Shown piece after piece: positions 51,858 to 62,053 of a DNA stretch of 64,000 bases. Both the position numbers and the translations under genes were made by a program. The notes under the pieces are model-generated. The model worked only from the letters and a program-made list of their open reading frames with translations, did not search any database and was not told where the DNA came from. The stretch is from the NCBI GenBank assembly GCA_965227935.1, contig CBDDGS010000019.1, positions 310,001 to 374,000 of the forward strand, written 5' to 3'. This DNA is from JAWPMT01 sp965227935 (GTDB taxonomy: Bacteria; Bacteroidota; Bacteroidia; Cytophagales; Cyclobacteriaceae). The stretch's first letter is position 1, and every line of letters begins with the position of its first letter.

Positions 51858-54443
51858 CTATTCATCCCTCAGTCTTTCCATGAGATTCGAGCCAGCAGTC
51901 AAGGCCGAGCGCATTCCCACAAGCACAGCTGCTATGATCGTTGTGCTACCAAGGGCGGCGAGAAAATGCATTGGCGCCAATTCGATCCTGTAGTTGAAAT
52001 GGTTGAGCCAGTCCTGCATGGCTACGAAAGCCACTGGTAAGCCAATAGCGTTGGCCAGTAATACAAGCAAAAGAAAACTGCCTGTCAAAGTATAAATCAG
52101 CTGTGGACCGGAGGCCCCGAGTACTTTTCGCAATGCGATTTCCTTTAGTCTCTTTTTTACCAGGAAGTTGACGATCCCGAGCATACCGGTCAGAGATAGG
52201 AAAAGTGACAGGAAGCACAAGATGAGTAGTATGCGCGAAAGTCGATTTTCTTGTGCGTGCAGACTGTCAAACTTCTCATCGAGGAAATAGCTCGTCATCG
52301 GTAGATTGCTGGAGAACCGATTCCACACGGCCTCAATGTCCGCAAGTGTCGTTCGCAGGTCTTGCGACTGCACGTTGATGGCGAGGTTTTGGCGATTTCC
52401 GGGGCGATAGATGAATGCAAAAGGTTTGATAGCCGTCTTGAAATCGGTGAAGTGAAAGTCTTTGACGATGCCGATCACCTTGCCATATTCGATCGTATCG
52501 TCTTCGACACTCAAAGGAATGGAGGTTTCGAGGTTCGATGGGTCAAATGCCAGGGCGGAAGCGGCGGCCTCATTGACGATGATGTGCATTTCCGACATAT
52601 CCGCTTCGTTGCCTTCACGGAAGTTGCGACCAGCGATAAGTTTGAAGCCTGCCGCCTCGATGTACGCCGGAGTGACCACGGCATAGCTCATCTGGAAGGC
52701 TTCGGGATAGCCCATCATTGTGGTCCAGTTCAGCACCCCGGGCAAGCCACTGGTATAGCCCGCTGATTGTATGGAGGTCATGGCACTGAGCTCGTTCGCC
52801 AGTGCGTCTTGCTGTTTTACTGAGCGCGCATTTTCTATGACTAACACCTGGCTGTTGAAGCCCTTGTCGGCACTTAGGAAATAGTCCAGTTGACTGAGTA
52901 CCACGATCGTGCCGACGATGATCATCGAGGAGGCAGAAAATTGAGCAATCAGGAGCATATTTCTACCTGTCAAAAGCTTGCGTCCAGTTGCCCTTGGCTT
53001 TTTGCCCAATGCTGAATACTTCAAGGCAGGGCCAAGGCCGACGGCCGTGCCAGTAGCTAGAATGACCAAACTAAGCGCTGCCAACGGGCCTGCATGGTCC
53101 CACAGCTCAATCTTCCGTCCGAAGAGGTCAGGCAAGAGTTGAAAGCCAATTTGCGCCAACACGGTACCAATAATCAGCGCCAGAATAGATAGGAATAGGG
53201 ATTCTACCAGAAATTGGGTAACCAGCGAGCCACTCCCAGCTCCAAAGGTTTTCCTGATACCCACTTCCTTGAGCCTAGACAGCAACTGCCCACTGGTAAG
53301 GTTGACGTAGTTGATAAGGGAAATAAGCAAAATGAACACACCCAGCAGTGCCAGGATTCGAATGGTCGTCATGCTGCTGTTGGTGCCCAATTCCCATTTC
53401 AGATTGGACTTTAGGTGGATATCAGTCAGTGGTTGTGCATAGATGATATTGGGCTCCCCATCGTCTTGGTCGTCGGTGTTGAAGCTGTTGAAGGTGGCCT
53501 GCATTTGCTCATCCAATTGTGAGACATCGGACCCATCCTTGACCTTGATGTATTGGTAGTAGTTGTACCAGCCCCACATCTCATCGAGGTTGTAGTTGGG
53601 GAAGTGTAGCTTGAGAAGCATGTCGAAGGTGAAGTGCGCGTTGTAAGGGACGTCTTCGACGATCGCAGTGACAGTCCGGCGCTCGGGCTGCATACCTTCG
53701 AATATGAGTTCACGGCCAAGGGCGTCTTCATCTCCGAAGTATTTGCGGGCAGTGCTTTTTGACAGTATCACGCCCGTAGGGTCTGACAGTGGTTGGGAAC
53801 TGGATTGCGCGAGCACAGGAAAGTCAAAGACTTCCAGGAATGTGTCGTCGACCCTCAGTATGTCGGTTTCGATGAAGGCGGTGCTCTCATCGACCCTCAC
53901 TGCGAACTTGCCACCCCAACCCGGGAAAATGCGCGTGGCGGACTCCACCTGGGGCAAGTTGTCCTTCAAGGCTTTGTTGAGGGCAGGAGGGACAGTCGCG
54001 TCGCGGATACGCTCGCCATCCACGACAAAATCGATGGGCACACGATAGATCCGATCGGCGCTGTCATGAAATTTATCGAAGCTGAACTCCCCCTGGAGGT
54101 AAATGAATAGCAACAAGAAGCTGCTGATACCGACGGAAAGACTCAGCAGATTGGTGAAAGTCTGGGCGGGGTGCTTGCGGAGATATCGCCAGGCAAAGGA
54201 GAGGTAAGTGGTGAACATGATCCAAAAATTTGAGTTTTGACGTTTCTTCAATGTGTAAGGGCGCAGGAAGCTGACGAGATGAAACCAGAAGAAGACCCGC
54301 GTCTTCCACCGGGGATTGTAGAGGCGATACAGGTCGTAGTACTCCAGCAGGTCACCTTCGATCTCTTCGAGCCATCGCTCGTCGCAGAGCCGTCGAACGA
54401 GCCACAGGGCCAGTGACGGTGGATGTTCATCCTGGCTAGCCAT
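51858..54443 (-). CDS. FtsX/MacB-type ABC permease with permease prefix domain
   Basis: 861 residues. Residues 1-75 match the permease prefix domain (SLALWLVRRLCDERWLEEIEGDLLEYYDLY), which is associated with PadR-coupled permeases. Then comes one transmembrane helix (about 95-115), a periplasmic MacB-type core (about 118-335), three helices of the first FtsX module (about 360-480), another periplasmic part, and three helices of the second FtsX module (about 745-845). No ATPase is adjacent; these permeases probably use a distant partner or act as mechanotransmitters. The start overlaps the PadR gene by 8 bases; the pair is one operon. Confidence 0.9.
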   Translation of the reverse strand: MASQDEHPPSLALWLVRRLCDERWLEEIEGDLLEYYDLYRLYNPRWKTRVFFWFHLVSFLRPYTLKKRQNSNFWIMFTTYLSFAWRYLRKHPAQTFTNLLSLSVGISSFLLLFIYLQGEFSFDKFHDSADRIYRVPIDFVVDGERIRDATVPPALNKALKDNLPQVESATRIFPGWGGKFAVRVDESTAFIETDILRVDDTFLEVFDFPVLAQSSSQPLSDPTGVILSKSTARKYFGDEDALGRELIFEGMQPERRTVTAIVEDVPYNAHFTFDMLLKLHFPNYNLDEMWGWYNYYQYIKVKDGSDVSQLDEQMQATFNSFNTDDQDDGEPNIIYAQPLTDIHLKSNLKWELGTNSSMTTIRILALLGVFILLISLINYVNLTSGQLLSRLKEVGIRKTFGAGSGSLVTQFLVESLFLSILALIIGTVLAQIGFQLLPDLFGRKIELWDHAGPLAALSLVILATGTAVGLGPALKYSALGKKPRATGRKLLTGRNMLLIAQFSASSMIIVGTIVVLSQLDYFLSADKGFNSQVLVIENARSVKQQDALANELSAMTSIQSAGYTSGLPGVLNWTTMMGYPEAFQMSYAVVTPAYIEAAGFKLIAGRNFREGNEADMSEMHIIVNEAAASALAFDPSNLETSIPLSVEDDTIEYGKVIGIVKDFHFTDFKTAIKPFAFIYRPGNRQNLAINVQSQDLRTTLADIEAVWNRFSSNLPMTSYFLDEKFDSLHAQENRLSRILLILCFLSLFLSLTGMLGIVNFLVKKRLKEIALRKVLGASGPQLIYTLTGSFLLLVLLANAIGLPVAFVAMQDWLNHFNYRIELAPMHFLAALGSTTIIAAVLVGMRSALTAGSNLMERLRDE

Positions 54444-54783
54444 GGCGGTACTGCATTTGATCCCAAGATAGTTGGTCGATGTTGTTCCACAGGTTGCTGC
54501 GTATTTCCCTGGCTTGCTCCAGTGCTGCTTTGCCAGCCGTTGTCAAGGCGAAGAGTCGCTTTCGTCTCCCTCCGCGTTTGTGTGTGGCGCTATCGAGCGT
54601 AGAAGAGAGAAAACCTTTGTCCTCTAATCGGTTGAGCGCAGCATGTACGGCTCCCATGGCCACGCTTCTGCCAGCTTTGTTCTTGATCTCTTCCCGGATC
54701 GACAGGCCGTAGGCTTGTGGGTACAACGATGCCACCACGAGCATCAGCAGTTCTTCGAATTCACCGAGGTTGGTCCCTTTCAT
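54436..54783 (-). CDS. PadR-family transcriptional regulator
   Basis: 115 residues with the PadR winged helix (about 8-85: EFEELLMLVVASLYPQAYGLSIREEIKNKAGRSVAMGAVHAALNRLEDKGFLSSTL) and a short C-terminal helix (KAALEQAREIRSNLW). It shares the operon with the permease, whose start it overlaps; such pairs normally respond to membrane-active compounds or stress, with PadR repressing its own operon. A well-formed promoter (54798-54828) precedes it, with a start point within about 8 bases of the ATG. Confidence 0.92.
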   Translation of the reverse strand: MKGTNLGEFEELLMLVVASLYPQAYGLSIREEIKNKAGRSVAMGAVHAALNRLEDKGFLSSTLDSATHKRGGRRKRLFALTTAGKAALEQAREIRSNLWNNIDQLSWDQMQYRHG

Positions 54784-54797
54784 CTATTCAATTTTCG

Positions 54798-54828
54798 TAA
54801 ATGTAGGAATTGTTGCGATTTATACAAA
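54798..54828 (-). promoter_or_regulatory. promoter of the padR-permease operon
   Basis: On the minus strand TTTG (54825-54828), a spacer of exactly 19 bases and TACATTTA (54798-54805, 7 of 8 to TAnnTTTG). The AT-rich palindrome-like sequence ATTTGTATAAAT overlaps the -33 part and may be the PadR operator. Confidence 0.65.
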
Positions 54829-54980
54829 TACGAATTTTGATAAAGAGGGTTGGCCGATGGAACAAAGTCTTGACGAAAATTGCTAGACAAGTAGCCTAAA
54901 AATGGGCAGATAGCTTAAATTCCAATTGACGGCACTAGCCATCATATTCAAAGCGTAAAATCCCAAAAATACCCTAGCTG

Positions 54981-56036
54981 ATGAGTGACGAAAAGATTTT
55001 CATAATAAGTAACCGGCCCGTATCTGATGATAGGCAGACGTTCGTAGGAGGGGCAGATCAGGAGGCCCTGCCGACTTTCCGAATAGCCAGGTGCAAGGTG
55101 GAAGAGGCCACCGTCAGCTACGACATCTTACCTGACATGACTGATACCAGGTACGATTTTTTGGAAAGCGGCGTGCGGTCTGGTGACTTGCGCACGGCTC
55201 AGCTGAAGGGCACTGCCGCCACCTTCTATGAACTGTACGAAGACATGGTGAACAACACTACCCGCAAGGGAGACGTGCTGTTTTTTATTCATGGCTTTGC
55301 GTACAAATTGGAGGAGAATCTGAAACACATTCGAGAGCTGCATCGCACGTATATCGAGCCGGCAAACTCTCCCATCAAGCACCTGATCTACGTATGCTGG
55401 CCGACGGTTGGGGGTAAGGTCGGCACTTACAAGGATGACCAGGCTGATGCGATTGCGACTGGCCAGATGCTCGGCCGTGTTTTTGATAAACTGCGTCGTT
55501 TTTTCGTCACGATGTTTGAGCAGCTGGAGTTGGGGCGCTGTCCCCATAAGGTGCATTTGGCTGCTCACTCCATGGGCAACACCGTGCTGCGCGAGATGCT
55601 GGATGCGCTACCTTCTCAGCGTTTGTTTCCACTTTTTGGTGAGGTATTGTTGTTTAACTCTGATGTGGAGGATGATGTCTTCGAGCCAGGAAGGCCTTTT
55701 ACCAAGCTCGAGCATCTCGCCGAGCGGACGCACATGTACATTCATCGAAGTGACGATGCGCTGAGGATATCACGGTTCACGAAGAATTGGAACAAGAGGC
55801 TCGGCCTCAATGGTCCCCGGTCAGGGAAAAATCTCAATGATGAGACTTTTGTCATCGATACCACAGGAACAAAAGCCCACGAAGACATGATGGAGCGCGT
55901 GATCGACCACAGCGGATACCTCGAAAGGGAAACGGTCGTGAAACACATCATGCAGGTCTTACAGGGAAGGCTCACATCCGAGGTAAAGAGTAAACCAAGC
56001 GCTAAACATGCCAACTACTTTCTGCTAGAAGATTGA
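54981..56036 (+). CDS. alpha/beta hydrolase (DUF900-like)
   Basis: 351 residues, cytosolic. The strand-loop pattern VLFFIHGFAYKLEENLKHIRELHRTYI is followed by the nucleophile elbow HLAAHSMGNTVLREMLDAL with S197, then EVLLFNSDVEDDVF and HSGYLERETVVKHI, which are typical of the esterase/DUF900 group. The catalytic His and Asp are probably in the last third. No signal peptide. Substrate unknown. Monocistronic, followed by a bidirectional terminator. Confidence 0.88.
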   Translation: MSDEKIFIISNRPVSDDRQTFVGGADQEALPTFRIARCKVEEATVSYDILPDMTDTRYDFLESGVRSGDLRTAQLKGTAATFYELYEDMVNNTTRKGDVLFFIHGFAYKLEENLKHIRELHRTYIEPANSPIKHLIYVCWPTVGGKVGTYKDDQADAIATGQMLGRVFDKLRRFFVTMFEQLELGRCPHKVHLAAHSMGNTVLREMLDALPSQRLFPLFGEVLLFNSDVEDDVFEPGRPFTKLEHLAERTHMYIHRSDDALRISRFTKNWNKRLGLNGPRSGKNLNDETFVIDTTGTKAHEDMMERVIDHSGYLERETVVKHIMQVLQGRLTSEVKSKPSAKHANYFLLED

Positions 56037-56040
56037 ATGA

Positions 56041-56079
56041 TCAAGAAAAGGCCGGTTTTTCCGGCCTTTTCGTTTTCTT
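56041..56079. terminator. bidirectional terminator between hydrolase and acnA
   Basis: AAAAGGCCGG (56046-56055) pairs with CCGGCCTTTT (56061-56070), 5-base loop of T; an outer TCAAGAAAA...TTTTCTTGA layer extends the stem. Serves both convergent genes. Confidence 0.9.
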
Positions 56080-56090
56080 GATAACTCCTC

Positions 56091-58799
56091 TTAATCTTCC
56101 AGGAATTTTCGTAGTACGTAATGCAGTATGCCCCCGTGCTTGTAGTACTGCACATCGACACCTGAGTCCAGTCGTAATTTTGATTTGAACTTGATCGCGG
56201 TGCCGTCAGGCTTGGTGGCTGTCACATCCACAATTTTTCCAGGAGTAAGGTTCGAAGAGATCCCATCGATGTCGTAAGACTCATCACCCGTCAATCCCAG
56301 TGTTTCCTGGTTTTCACCCTCCATGAACACCATTGGCAGAACGCCCATACCCACCAAGTTGGAGCGGTGGATTCGCTCAAAGCTTTCCGTAATCACAGCC
56401 TTGACGCCCAGCAGAATGGTACCTTTTGCTGCCCAGTCCCTGGAGGATCCGGAGCCGTATTCCTTGCCGCCGATTACGACCAATGGAGTGCCGCTTTCCT
56501 GGTATTTCATCGCTGCGTCATACACGGACATTTCCTCCCCCGATGGATGGTACGTCGTATATCCACCCTCTCTGGAGGCCAGCTTGTTGTTGATCCGCAC
56601 GTTGGCGAATGTTCCTCGCATCATCACCTCATGATTTCCTCGCCGGGAGCCATATGAGTTAAAGTCTCGCTGCTGCACACCTTTTTGCGTCAGGTACTTA
56701 CCTGCGGGGTGTTCCGGCTGGAATTTACCTGCAGGGGAGATATGGTCTGTCGTCACGCTGTCGCCCATTTGCAATAGGACTCTTGCCCCTTTGATGTCCT
56801 CAGGTTCCGGAACGTCCGATGAGATGTCCTTAAAGAATGGAGCCTCCTGGATGTAGGTGGAGTTGGCGTCCCACTTGTAGGTCTGACCTGTTGGGGCGTC
56901 GAGATTCTTCCACGCCTCATCGCCGTCAAAAACAGTAGCATAAGACTTCTTGAAGTCCTCGGGTGTGACCACCTTGTCCATCATCTCATTGATCTGGGCT
57001 TGTGTTGGCCAGATGTCCTTCAGGTACACATCATCGCCATTCGGATCCTGTCCCAGCGGCTCTTTGTCCATATCGAAGTCCATCCTTCCCGCCAGCGCGT
57101 AGGCCACGACCAGCATCGGAGAAGCCAGGAAGTTCATTTTGATATTGGGGTGGATCCTCGCCTCGAAGTTTCTGTTACCTGAGAGTGCGGAGCAGACGAC
57201 CATGTCATTCTCGATCACTGCTTTTTGCACATCGGCCATCATGTCCCCGGAGTTTCCAATACACGTTGTGCAGCCATAACCTACCACATGAAATTTGAGT
57301 GCTTCGAGGTAAGGGAGGAGATTGGATTTCTCCAGATACTCGGTCACTACTCTGGAGCCTGGCGCCAACGAAGTTTTGACCCAGGGCTTGATGTTGAGGC
57401 CCATTTCCACCGCGTTTTTCGCCACGAGCCCAGCACCGATCATGACAGAGGGGTTGGATGTATTGGTACAAGAGGTGATGGCGGCGATCACTACCGCACC
57501 ATCCGAGAGGTTGAACTTGATGTCCCCTTTCTTCATGGGGACTGACTTGATCTTACCTTCTACCGCTGTTTCTACGAGGGTGTCACGGTCTTCTACCGGT
57601 ACGTACTCCCTGGTGTAGGTCTTGCTCAGCAATCCTTTCACAGACTCTTTAGCTTCTCGTAGGAGGATCTTGTCTTGCGGTCGCTTGGGACCGGAGATGG
57701 TGGGCTCGACCGTACTGAGATCAAGCTTGAGGAGATCGGTGTATTCGATTTTGTCAGCTGGGTTGCGCCACAATAGATTGGCCTTGGCATACGCTTCGAC
57801 CCTATCAATATGGTCCTCAGAGCGAGCGGTCTTTCGCATGTACGCCAACGTCTGCTCATCAATTGGCCAGTGAGTGTCCGTACAGCCGAACTCAGGGGAC
57901 ATATTTGAGATGGTCGCCCTATCCGCGACCGTCAGATTATCAAGCCCTTCGCCGACTACTTCGACGAACTTCCCTACGACACCGTAATCTCTGAGTAGCT
58001 TGACAATCGTGAGCACGAGGTCGGTGGAGGTAGCACCCTCTCGTAGCTCACCCGTCAGTTCCAGGCCGATGACTTGCGGCAGGATCATGTAGATCGGTTG
58101 CCCGAGCATCGCCGCTTCCGCTTCAATTCCTCCAACTCCCCAACCAAGAACGCCGATACCATTCACCATAGGGGTGTGAGAGTCTGTACCCACCAAGGTA
58201 TCAGGGAAGAGGTAGCCATCACGCTCGATGACGCCTTTTGCCAGGTACTCCAGGTTCACCTGGTGGCAGATACCCATGCCAGGAGGCACTACACTGAAAT
58301 TAGAGAATCCTTGCTGTGCCCACTTCAGTAGCTTATATCTTTCTTCATTTCTTTGGTACTCGAGGTCGACATTCTGTCGGTAGCTATTCTGTGTGCCGAA
58401 GTATTCTACCATCACCGAGTGGTCGATGACCATGTCTGCTGGGACGACCGGATTCGTCTTGCTCGTATCTTTTCCTTTTCTTCCCACCTCGGCGCGAATG
58501 GAGGCGATGTCTACTACGGCTGGAACACCGGTGAAGTCCTGCATCAATACCCGCGCAGGGGAATAGGGGATGTCTTTTTGGCCGGCGGTGTCTTTCCAAT
58601 TGAGTAGCGTCTCAAGGTGCTCCTCCGTCACGGCGAAGCCATCGTAGTTGCGGATGGCATTTTCCAGGAGAATGCGGATGGAATAGGGAAGGGTGTTCAC
58701 GACGGGTTTCTTTTTCGCCAGCTCGAAAAGACTGTAGTATTTGTGACCACCCATGCTGGCATCCAGCTGTTTTTCTATTCCAAAGAGATCTTGAGACAT
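56091..58799 (-). CDS. acnA: aconitate hydratase A
   Basis: 902 residues from ATG 58799; an in-frame start 33 bases upstream is less likely because the family begins near MSQDLFGIEKQL. The [4Fe-4S] cysteines lie in ITSCTNTSNPSVMIGAG and GYGCTTCIGNSGDMM. Catalytic and swivel-domain motifs include VGTDSHTPMVNGIGVLGWG, YGSGSSRDWAAKG and FERIHRSNLVGMGVLP. It isomerises citrate to isocitrate in the TCA cycle. Upstream, 260 bases away on the same strand, is acnB; a terminator between them (58943-58983) indicates separate transcripts. Confidence 0.97.
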   Translation of the reverse strand: MSQDLFGIEKQLDASMGGHKYYSLFELAKKKPVVNTLPYSIRILLENAIRNYDGFAVTEEHLETLLNWKDTAGQKDIPYSPARVLMQDFTGVPAVVDIASIRAEVGRKGKDTSKTNPVVPADMVIDHSVMVEYFGTQNSYRQNVDLEYQRNEERYKLLKWAQQGFSNFSVVPPGMGICHQVNLEYLAKGVIERDGYLFPDTLVGTDSHTPMVNGIGVLGWGVGGIEAEAAMLGQPIYMILPQVIGLELTGELREGATSTDLVLTIVKLLRDYGVVGKFVEVVGEGLDNLTVADRATISNMSPEFGCTDTHWPIDEQTLAYMRKTARSEDHIDRVEAYAKANLLWRNPADKIEYTDLLKLDLSTVEPTISGPKRPQDKILLREAKESVKGLLSKTYTREYVPVEDRDTLVETAVEGKIKSVPMKKGDIKFNLSDGAVVIAAITSCTNTSNPSVMIGAGLVAKNAVEMGLNIKPWVKTSLAPGSRVVTEYLEKSNLLPYLEALKFHVVGYGCTTCIGNSGDMMADVQKAVIENDMVVCSALSGNRNFEARIHPNIKMNFLASPMLVVAYALAGRMDFDMDKEPLGQDPNGDDVYLKDIWPTQAQINEMMDKVVTPEDFKKSYATVFDGDEAWKNLDAPTGQTYKWDANSTYIQEAPFFKDISSDVPEPEDIKGARVLLQMGDSVTTDHISPAGKFQPEHPAGKYLTQKGVQQRDFNSYGSRRGNHEVMMRGTFANVRINNKLASREGGYTTYHPSGEEMSVYDAAMKYQESGTPLVVIGGKEYGSGSSRDWAAKGTILLGVKAVITESFERIHRSNLVGMGVLPMVFMEGENQETLGLTGDESYDIDGISSNLTPGKIVDVTATKPDGTAIKFKSKLRLDSGVDVQYYKHGGILHYVLRKFLED

Positions 58800-58940
58800 T
58801 TTGAAAATTGATTTAGTGTTGAAAATTGCCAATAAAAGGGCTCCTAAGTTAATTGATTTAGGTTTTGCACCATTTCAATTCGAGGCCCGTGATTGGAACA
58901 GCGCCATTGTCATTTTTCGTTCCGCACTATTCCCTAAATA

Positions 58941-58986
58941 GAAAAAGCCAGACGGGCCAAATAGTTTTGGTAGTCTGGCTTTTACA
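58941..58986 (-). terminator. terminator after acnB
   Basis: AAAAGCCAGAC (58943-58953) and GTCTGGCTTTT (58973-58983) are perfect 11-base complements; a short T-run follows on the minus strand. Confidence 0.75.
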
Positions 58987-59059
58987 AGCTTTTCGACAAT
59001 CGATGGTCACCCTTTATGGATAACCTACTCACCCCTTGTCGCAGTAGGCAGGCAAGCGA

Positions 59060-61876
59060 CTAGAACGACAGTATGTGCGCAGGTCTATCTGTGCTCAGCT
59101 GCTTGAGAGGAGGTGCAAATTTCGTCAGCTCAATGCCGGTCACTGCCGACTTGTACTCGTCAAGCGTGGGCGTCCTACCGAGGATGGCCGACAGGACCAC
59201 GACGGGTGTGGATGCCAAAAGAGATTCTCCCTTCTTGCGTTCAGAATCCGCCACGACACGACCCTGGAACAACCGCGTGGAGGTGGCCATGACCGTGTCC
59301 CCCTTCGCTGCCTTCTCCTGGTTACCCATGCAGAGATTACATCCCGGACGCTCCAGATACATCATATTGTCGTACTCCGTGCGGGCAGTGGCTTTCGGTG
59401 CCGCATCGTCAAACTCGAAACCCGAATACTTCTGCAGTACGTTCCAATCTCCTTCTTCTTTCAACTCATCGATGATATTGTAGGTCGGGGCTGCCACGAC
59501 CAGTGGCGCATTGAACTTCACGGTACCCTGCTGTTCCTCGAGGTTTCGAAGCATTTTCGACACGATCTTCAGGTCACCCTTGTGCACCATGCATGATCCC
59601 ACAAAGCCAAGATCAACATGCTTCTCTCCTCCATAATAGGATAGCGCCCGGATGGTGTCGTGCGTATATCGCTTGGACACATCATCATTGTGCACGTCAG
59701 GATCTGCGATCATCGGCTCGGCAATGACATCGAGGTCAACGACGAACTCAGCATAGTACTTGGCGTTCGTGTCCGGAACCAACGCCGGCTTTGCGCCCGA
59801 CTTGATTTCGTCTATTCTCTTATTGGCCCGATCGACGAGACCCTGAAGGACTTGCTTTTGATTGTCCATACCCTTGTCGATCATGGTCTGAATACGGCTC
59901 TTGGCGATCTCCAGTGACTCGATCAGAGTGTCATCCTGGGAAATACAGATGGAGGCCTTGGCCTTCATTTCTGCGGTCCAGTCTGTGAACGTAAAGGCCT
60001 GGTCCGAAGGAAGCGTGCCGATGTGTACTTCGATGATCCTGCCCTGGAAGACATTCTCTCCTCCAAATTCCTGAAGCATCTGGGCCTGCGTCGCGTGCAC
60101 CACATCGCGAAAATCCATGTGATCCTGCATCGTGCCCTTGAAAGTCACTTTTACTGACTCGGGAATCGGCATGCTCGCCTCCCCCGTAGCAAGAGCCAGG
60201 GCTACTGTCCCGGAATCAGCACCAAAGGCGACGCCCTTGGACATCCTCGTGTGCGAATCTCCACCGATGATGATTGCCCAGTCGTCAACAGTAATATCGT
60301 TGAGGACTTTGTGGATCACGTCTGTCATGGCGTGGTATTCACCTTTGGGGTCCCTACCTGTGATCAGCCCGAAGTCGTTCATGAACTTCATCAGCCGTGG
60401 AATATTTGCCTGGGCCTTCTTGTCCCAGACTGAGGCGGTATGACAGCCCGACTGGTAGGCGCCGTCTACAATCGGAGAGATGACCGTAGCTGCCATGGAC
60501 TCCAGTTCCTGGGAAGTCATAAGACCCGTTGTATCCTGAGACCCGACGATATTTACTTCGACGCGTACGTCCGAACCAGCGTGCAGTATTTTTCCTGGTG
60601 TCGTACCCACAGCGTTTTTGTTGAAGATCTTTTCCACTGCAGTGAGTCCCTGACCCTCGTGGGAGATCTCCTTAGAGGGAGCAAATACTGGAGGGAGTTC
60701 CATCCCCAACGTCTGTGCGGCAAAAGTCTGCAGTTTCTTTCCAAAAACGACTGCGTAGGATCCTCCGGCTCTGATGAACTCCATCTTCTGTGGAGTCAGT
60801 GAACTGGAGATGTCTATGAGTTCCTTGTCTCCGTCGTATAATTTCTTCTTTTTCGTGTTGATGGTTAGAACCTTTCCTGTCTCCACGGAATAGGTTTGCT
60901 CTAAGACTGGTTCTCCATCTGCATCGACGATCGTGTTGCCATCTGCGTCCTTCTTCTTGACCCAGTTTTTGAGGTCAATGCCGATACCTCCGGTGACACC
61001 GACGGTAGTGAGAAAGATGGGAGAGATGCCGTTGGTACCTGCGACAATGGGGGCAATGTTGATGAAAGGTACGTAAGGACTGGCTTGCTTACCCGTCCAT
61101 AGCGCTACGTTGTTCACACCCGACATTCTGGAGGAACCGACACCCATCGTACCTTTTTCAGCAATGAGCATTACCCTCTTGTCTGGATGGGCCGCCTTCA
61201 ATGCGGTGATCTCTTCCTGCGCCTTTGGCGAGATCAGAGATTTTCCATGAAGTTCACGGTCTGAGCGCGAATGCGCCTGGTTGCCGGGAGACAGTAAGTC
61301 GGTGGAAATGTCCCCTTCGCCTGCGATATACGTCACAACCTTAATTTCCTCTTCCACTTCTGGTAGCTGAGTGAAAAACTCCGCTTGCGCGTAGCTATTT
61401 AGGATGTCCTTAGCAATTGCGCTGCCTCCTTTGTACGCTTCTTCCAGTCGTTGGGTATCTGCTTCGTAGAGAAAAACCTGTGTCTTGAGGACGTCGGCGG
61501 CCTGCTGTGCGATAGATTCATCTTCACCCAATGCCAAGTCCAGAAGGACTTGCACGGAGGGGCCTCCCTTCATGTGTGACAAGAGCTCGAAAGCAAAAGT
61601 CGGTGTGATCTCGTCAACAACTACCTCGCCAAGGATGATTTCCTTGAGGAATTTCGCTTTGACACCTGCGGCGCTGGTAGTGCCCGGCAGGGTGTTGTAG
61701 ATGAAGAATTGGAGAGAATCCTTGCGGTCAGAACTATTGGTGTCTTTAATCTGAGTGGTGTCTTTAATCTGAGCAATTATCTCGCTTAAGAGTACAGCGT
61801 CATCGATTGGCTTGGGGTGCAGCCCCTGTCCTTTTCTTTCTTCAATTTCCTGGAGGTAGTTTTTGTATGTGCTCAT
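59060..61876 (-). CDS. acnB: bifunctional aconitate hydratase 2/2-methylisocitrate dehydratase
   Basis: 938 residues from ATG 61876 (the start five codons upstream gives a non-family extension). AcnB differs from AcnA by an N-terminal HEAT-like domain (about 1-160) followed by the swivel and aconitase core; GRDPKGEYHAMTD, IIGGDSHTRMSKGVAFGADSG, FVGSCMVHKGDLKI and the [4Fe-4S] motif ERPGCNLCMGNQEKA are present. The N-terminal region contains an 18-base tandem duplication (61739-61756 and 61757-61774) giving a repeated TQIKDT hexapeptide near residues 35-46. Both aconitases occur side by side in one strand orientation. Confidence 0.97.
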   Translation of the reverse strand: MSTYKNYLQEIEERKGQGLHPKPIDDAVLLSEIIAQIKDTTQIKDTNSSDRKDSLQFFIYNTLPGTTSAAGVKAKFLKEIILGEVVVDEITPTFAFELLSHMKGGPSVQVLLDLALGEDESIAQQAADVLKTQVFLYEADTQRLEEAYKGGSAIAKDILNSYAQAEFFTQLPEVEEEIKVVTYIAGEGDISTDLLSPGNQAHSRSDRELHGKSLISPKAQEEITALKAAHPDKRVMLIAEKGTMGVGSSRMSGVNNVALWTGKQASPYVPFINIAPIVAGTNGISPIFLTTVGVTGGIGIDLKNWVKKKDADGNTIVDADGEPVLEQTYSVETGKVLTINTKKKKLYDGDKELIDISSSLTPQKMEFIRAGGSYAVVFGKKLQTFAAQTLGMELPPVFAPSKEISHEGQGLTAVEKIFNKNAVGTTPGKILHAGSDVRVEVNIVGSQDTTGLMTSQELESMAATVISPIVDGAYQSGCHTASVWDKKAQANIPRLMKFMNDFGLITGRDPKGEYHAMTDVIHKVLNDITVDDWAIIIGGDSHTRMSKGVAFGADSGTVALALATGEASMPIPESVKVTFKGTMQDHMDFRDVVHATQAQMLQEFGGENVFQGRIIEVHIGTLPSDQAFTFTDWTAEMKAKASICISQDDTLIESLEIAKSRIQTMIDKGMDNQKQVLQGLVDRANKRIDEIKSGAKPALVPDTNAKYYAEFVVDLDVIAEPMIADPDVHNDDVSKRYTHDTIRALSYYGGEKHVDLGFVGSCMVHKGDLKIVSKMLRNLEEQQGTVKFNAPLVVAAPTYNIIDELKEEGDWNVLQKYSGFEFDDAAPKATARTEYDNMMYLERPGCNLCMGNQEKAAKGDTVMATSTRLFQGRVVADSERKKGESLLASTPVVVLSAILGRTPTLDEYKSAVTGIELTKFAPPLKQLSTDRPAHILSF
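61739..61774 (-). repeat. 18-base tandem duplication inside acnB
   Basis: GGTGTCTTTAATCTGAGT and GGTGTCTTTAATCTGAGC are adjacent copies with one base difference, in frame. Confidence 0.9.
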
Positions 61877-62053
61877 ATTAAAATGCTTCAATGTTCATTC
61901 ACTCAAAAAACCTGGATTAGCCCTAAAATGCATGCAATTGTTCTTGCTTGCAAGCTGCGATGCCATGCACTGTGAATACAAAACACCTACCAGCAGTTCT
62001 TGTTATGATCGCCAAAGGTAATATTCACAGCAATTTTGATGGGTGTCAGGCGG

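Noticed and set aside
11537..54936. AATTGACGGCACT occurs both at 11537-11549 and at 54924-54936, each upstream of a plus-strand gene
   Set aside because: A 13-base match is expected by chance several times in a window of this size, and the distances to the two starts differ (15 and 44 bases from its end).
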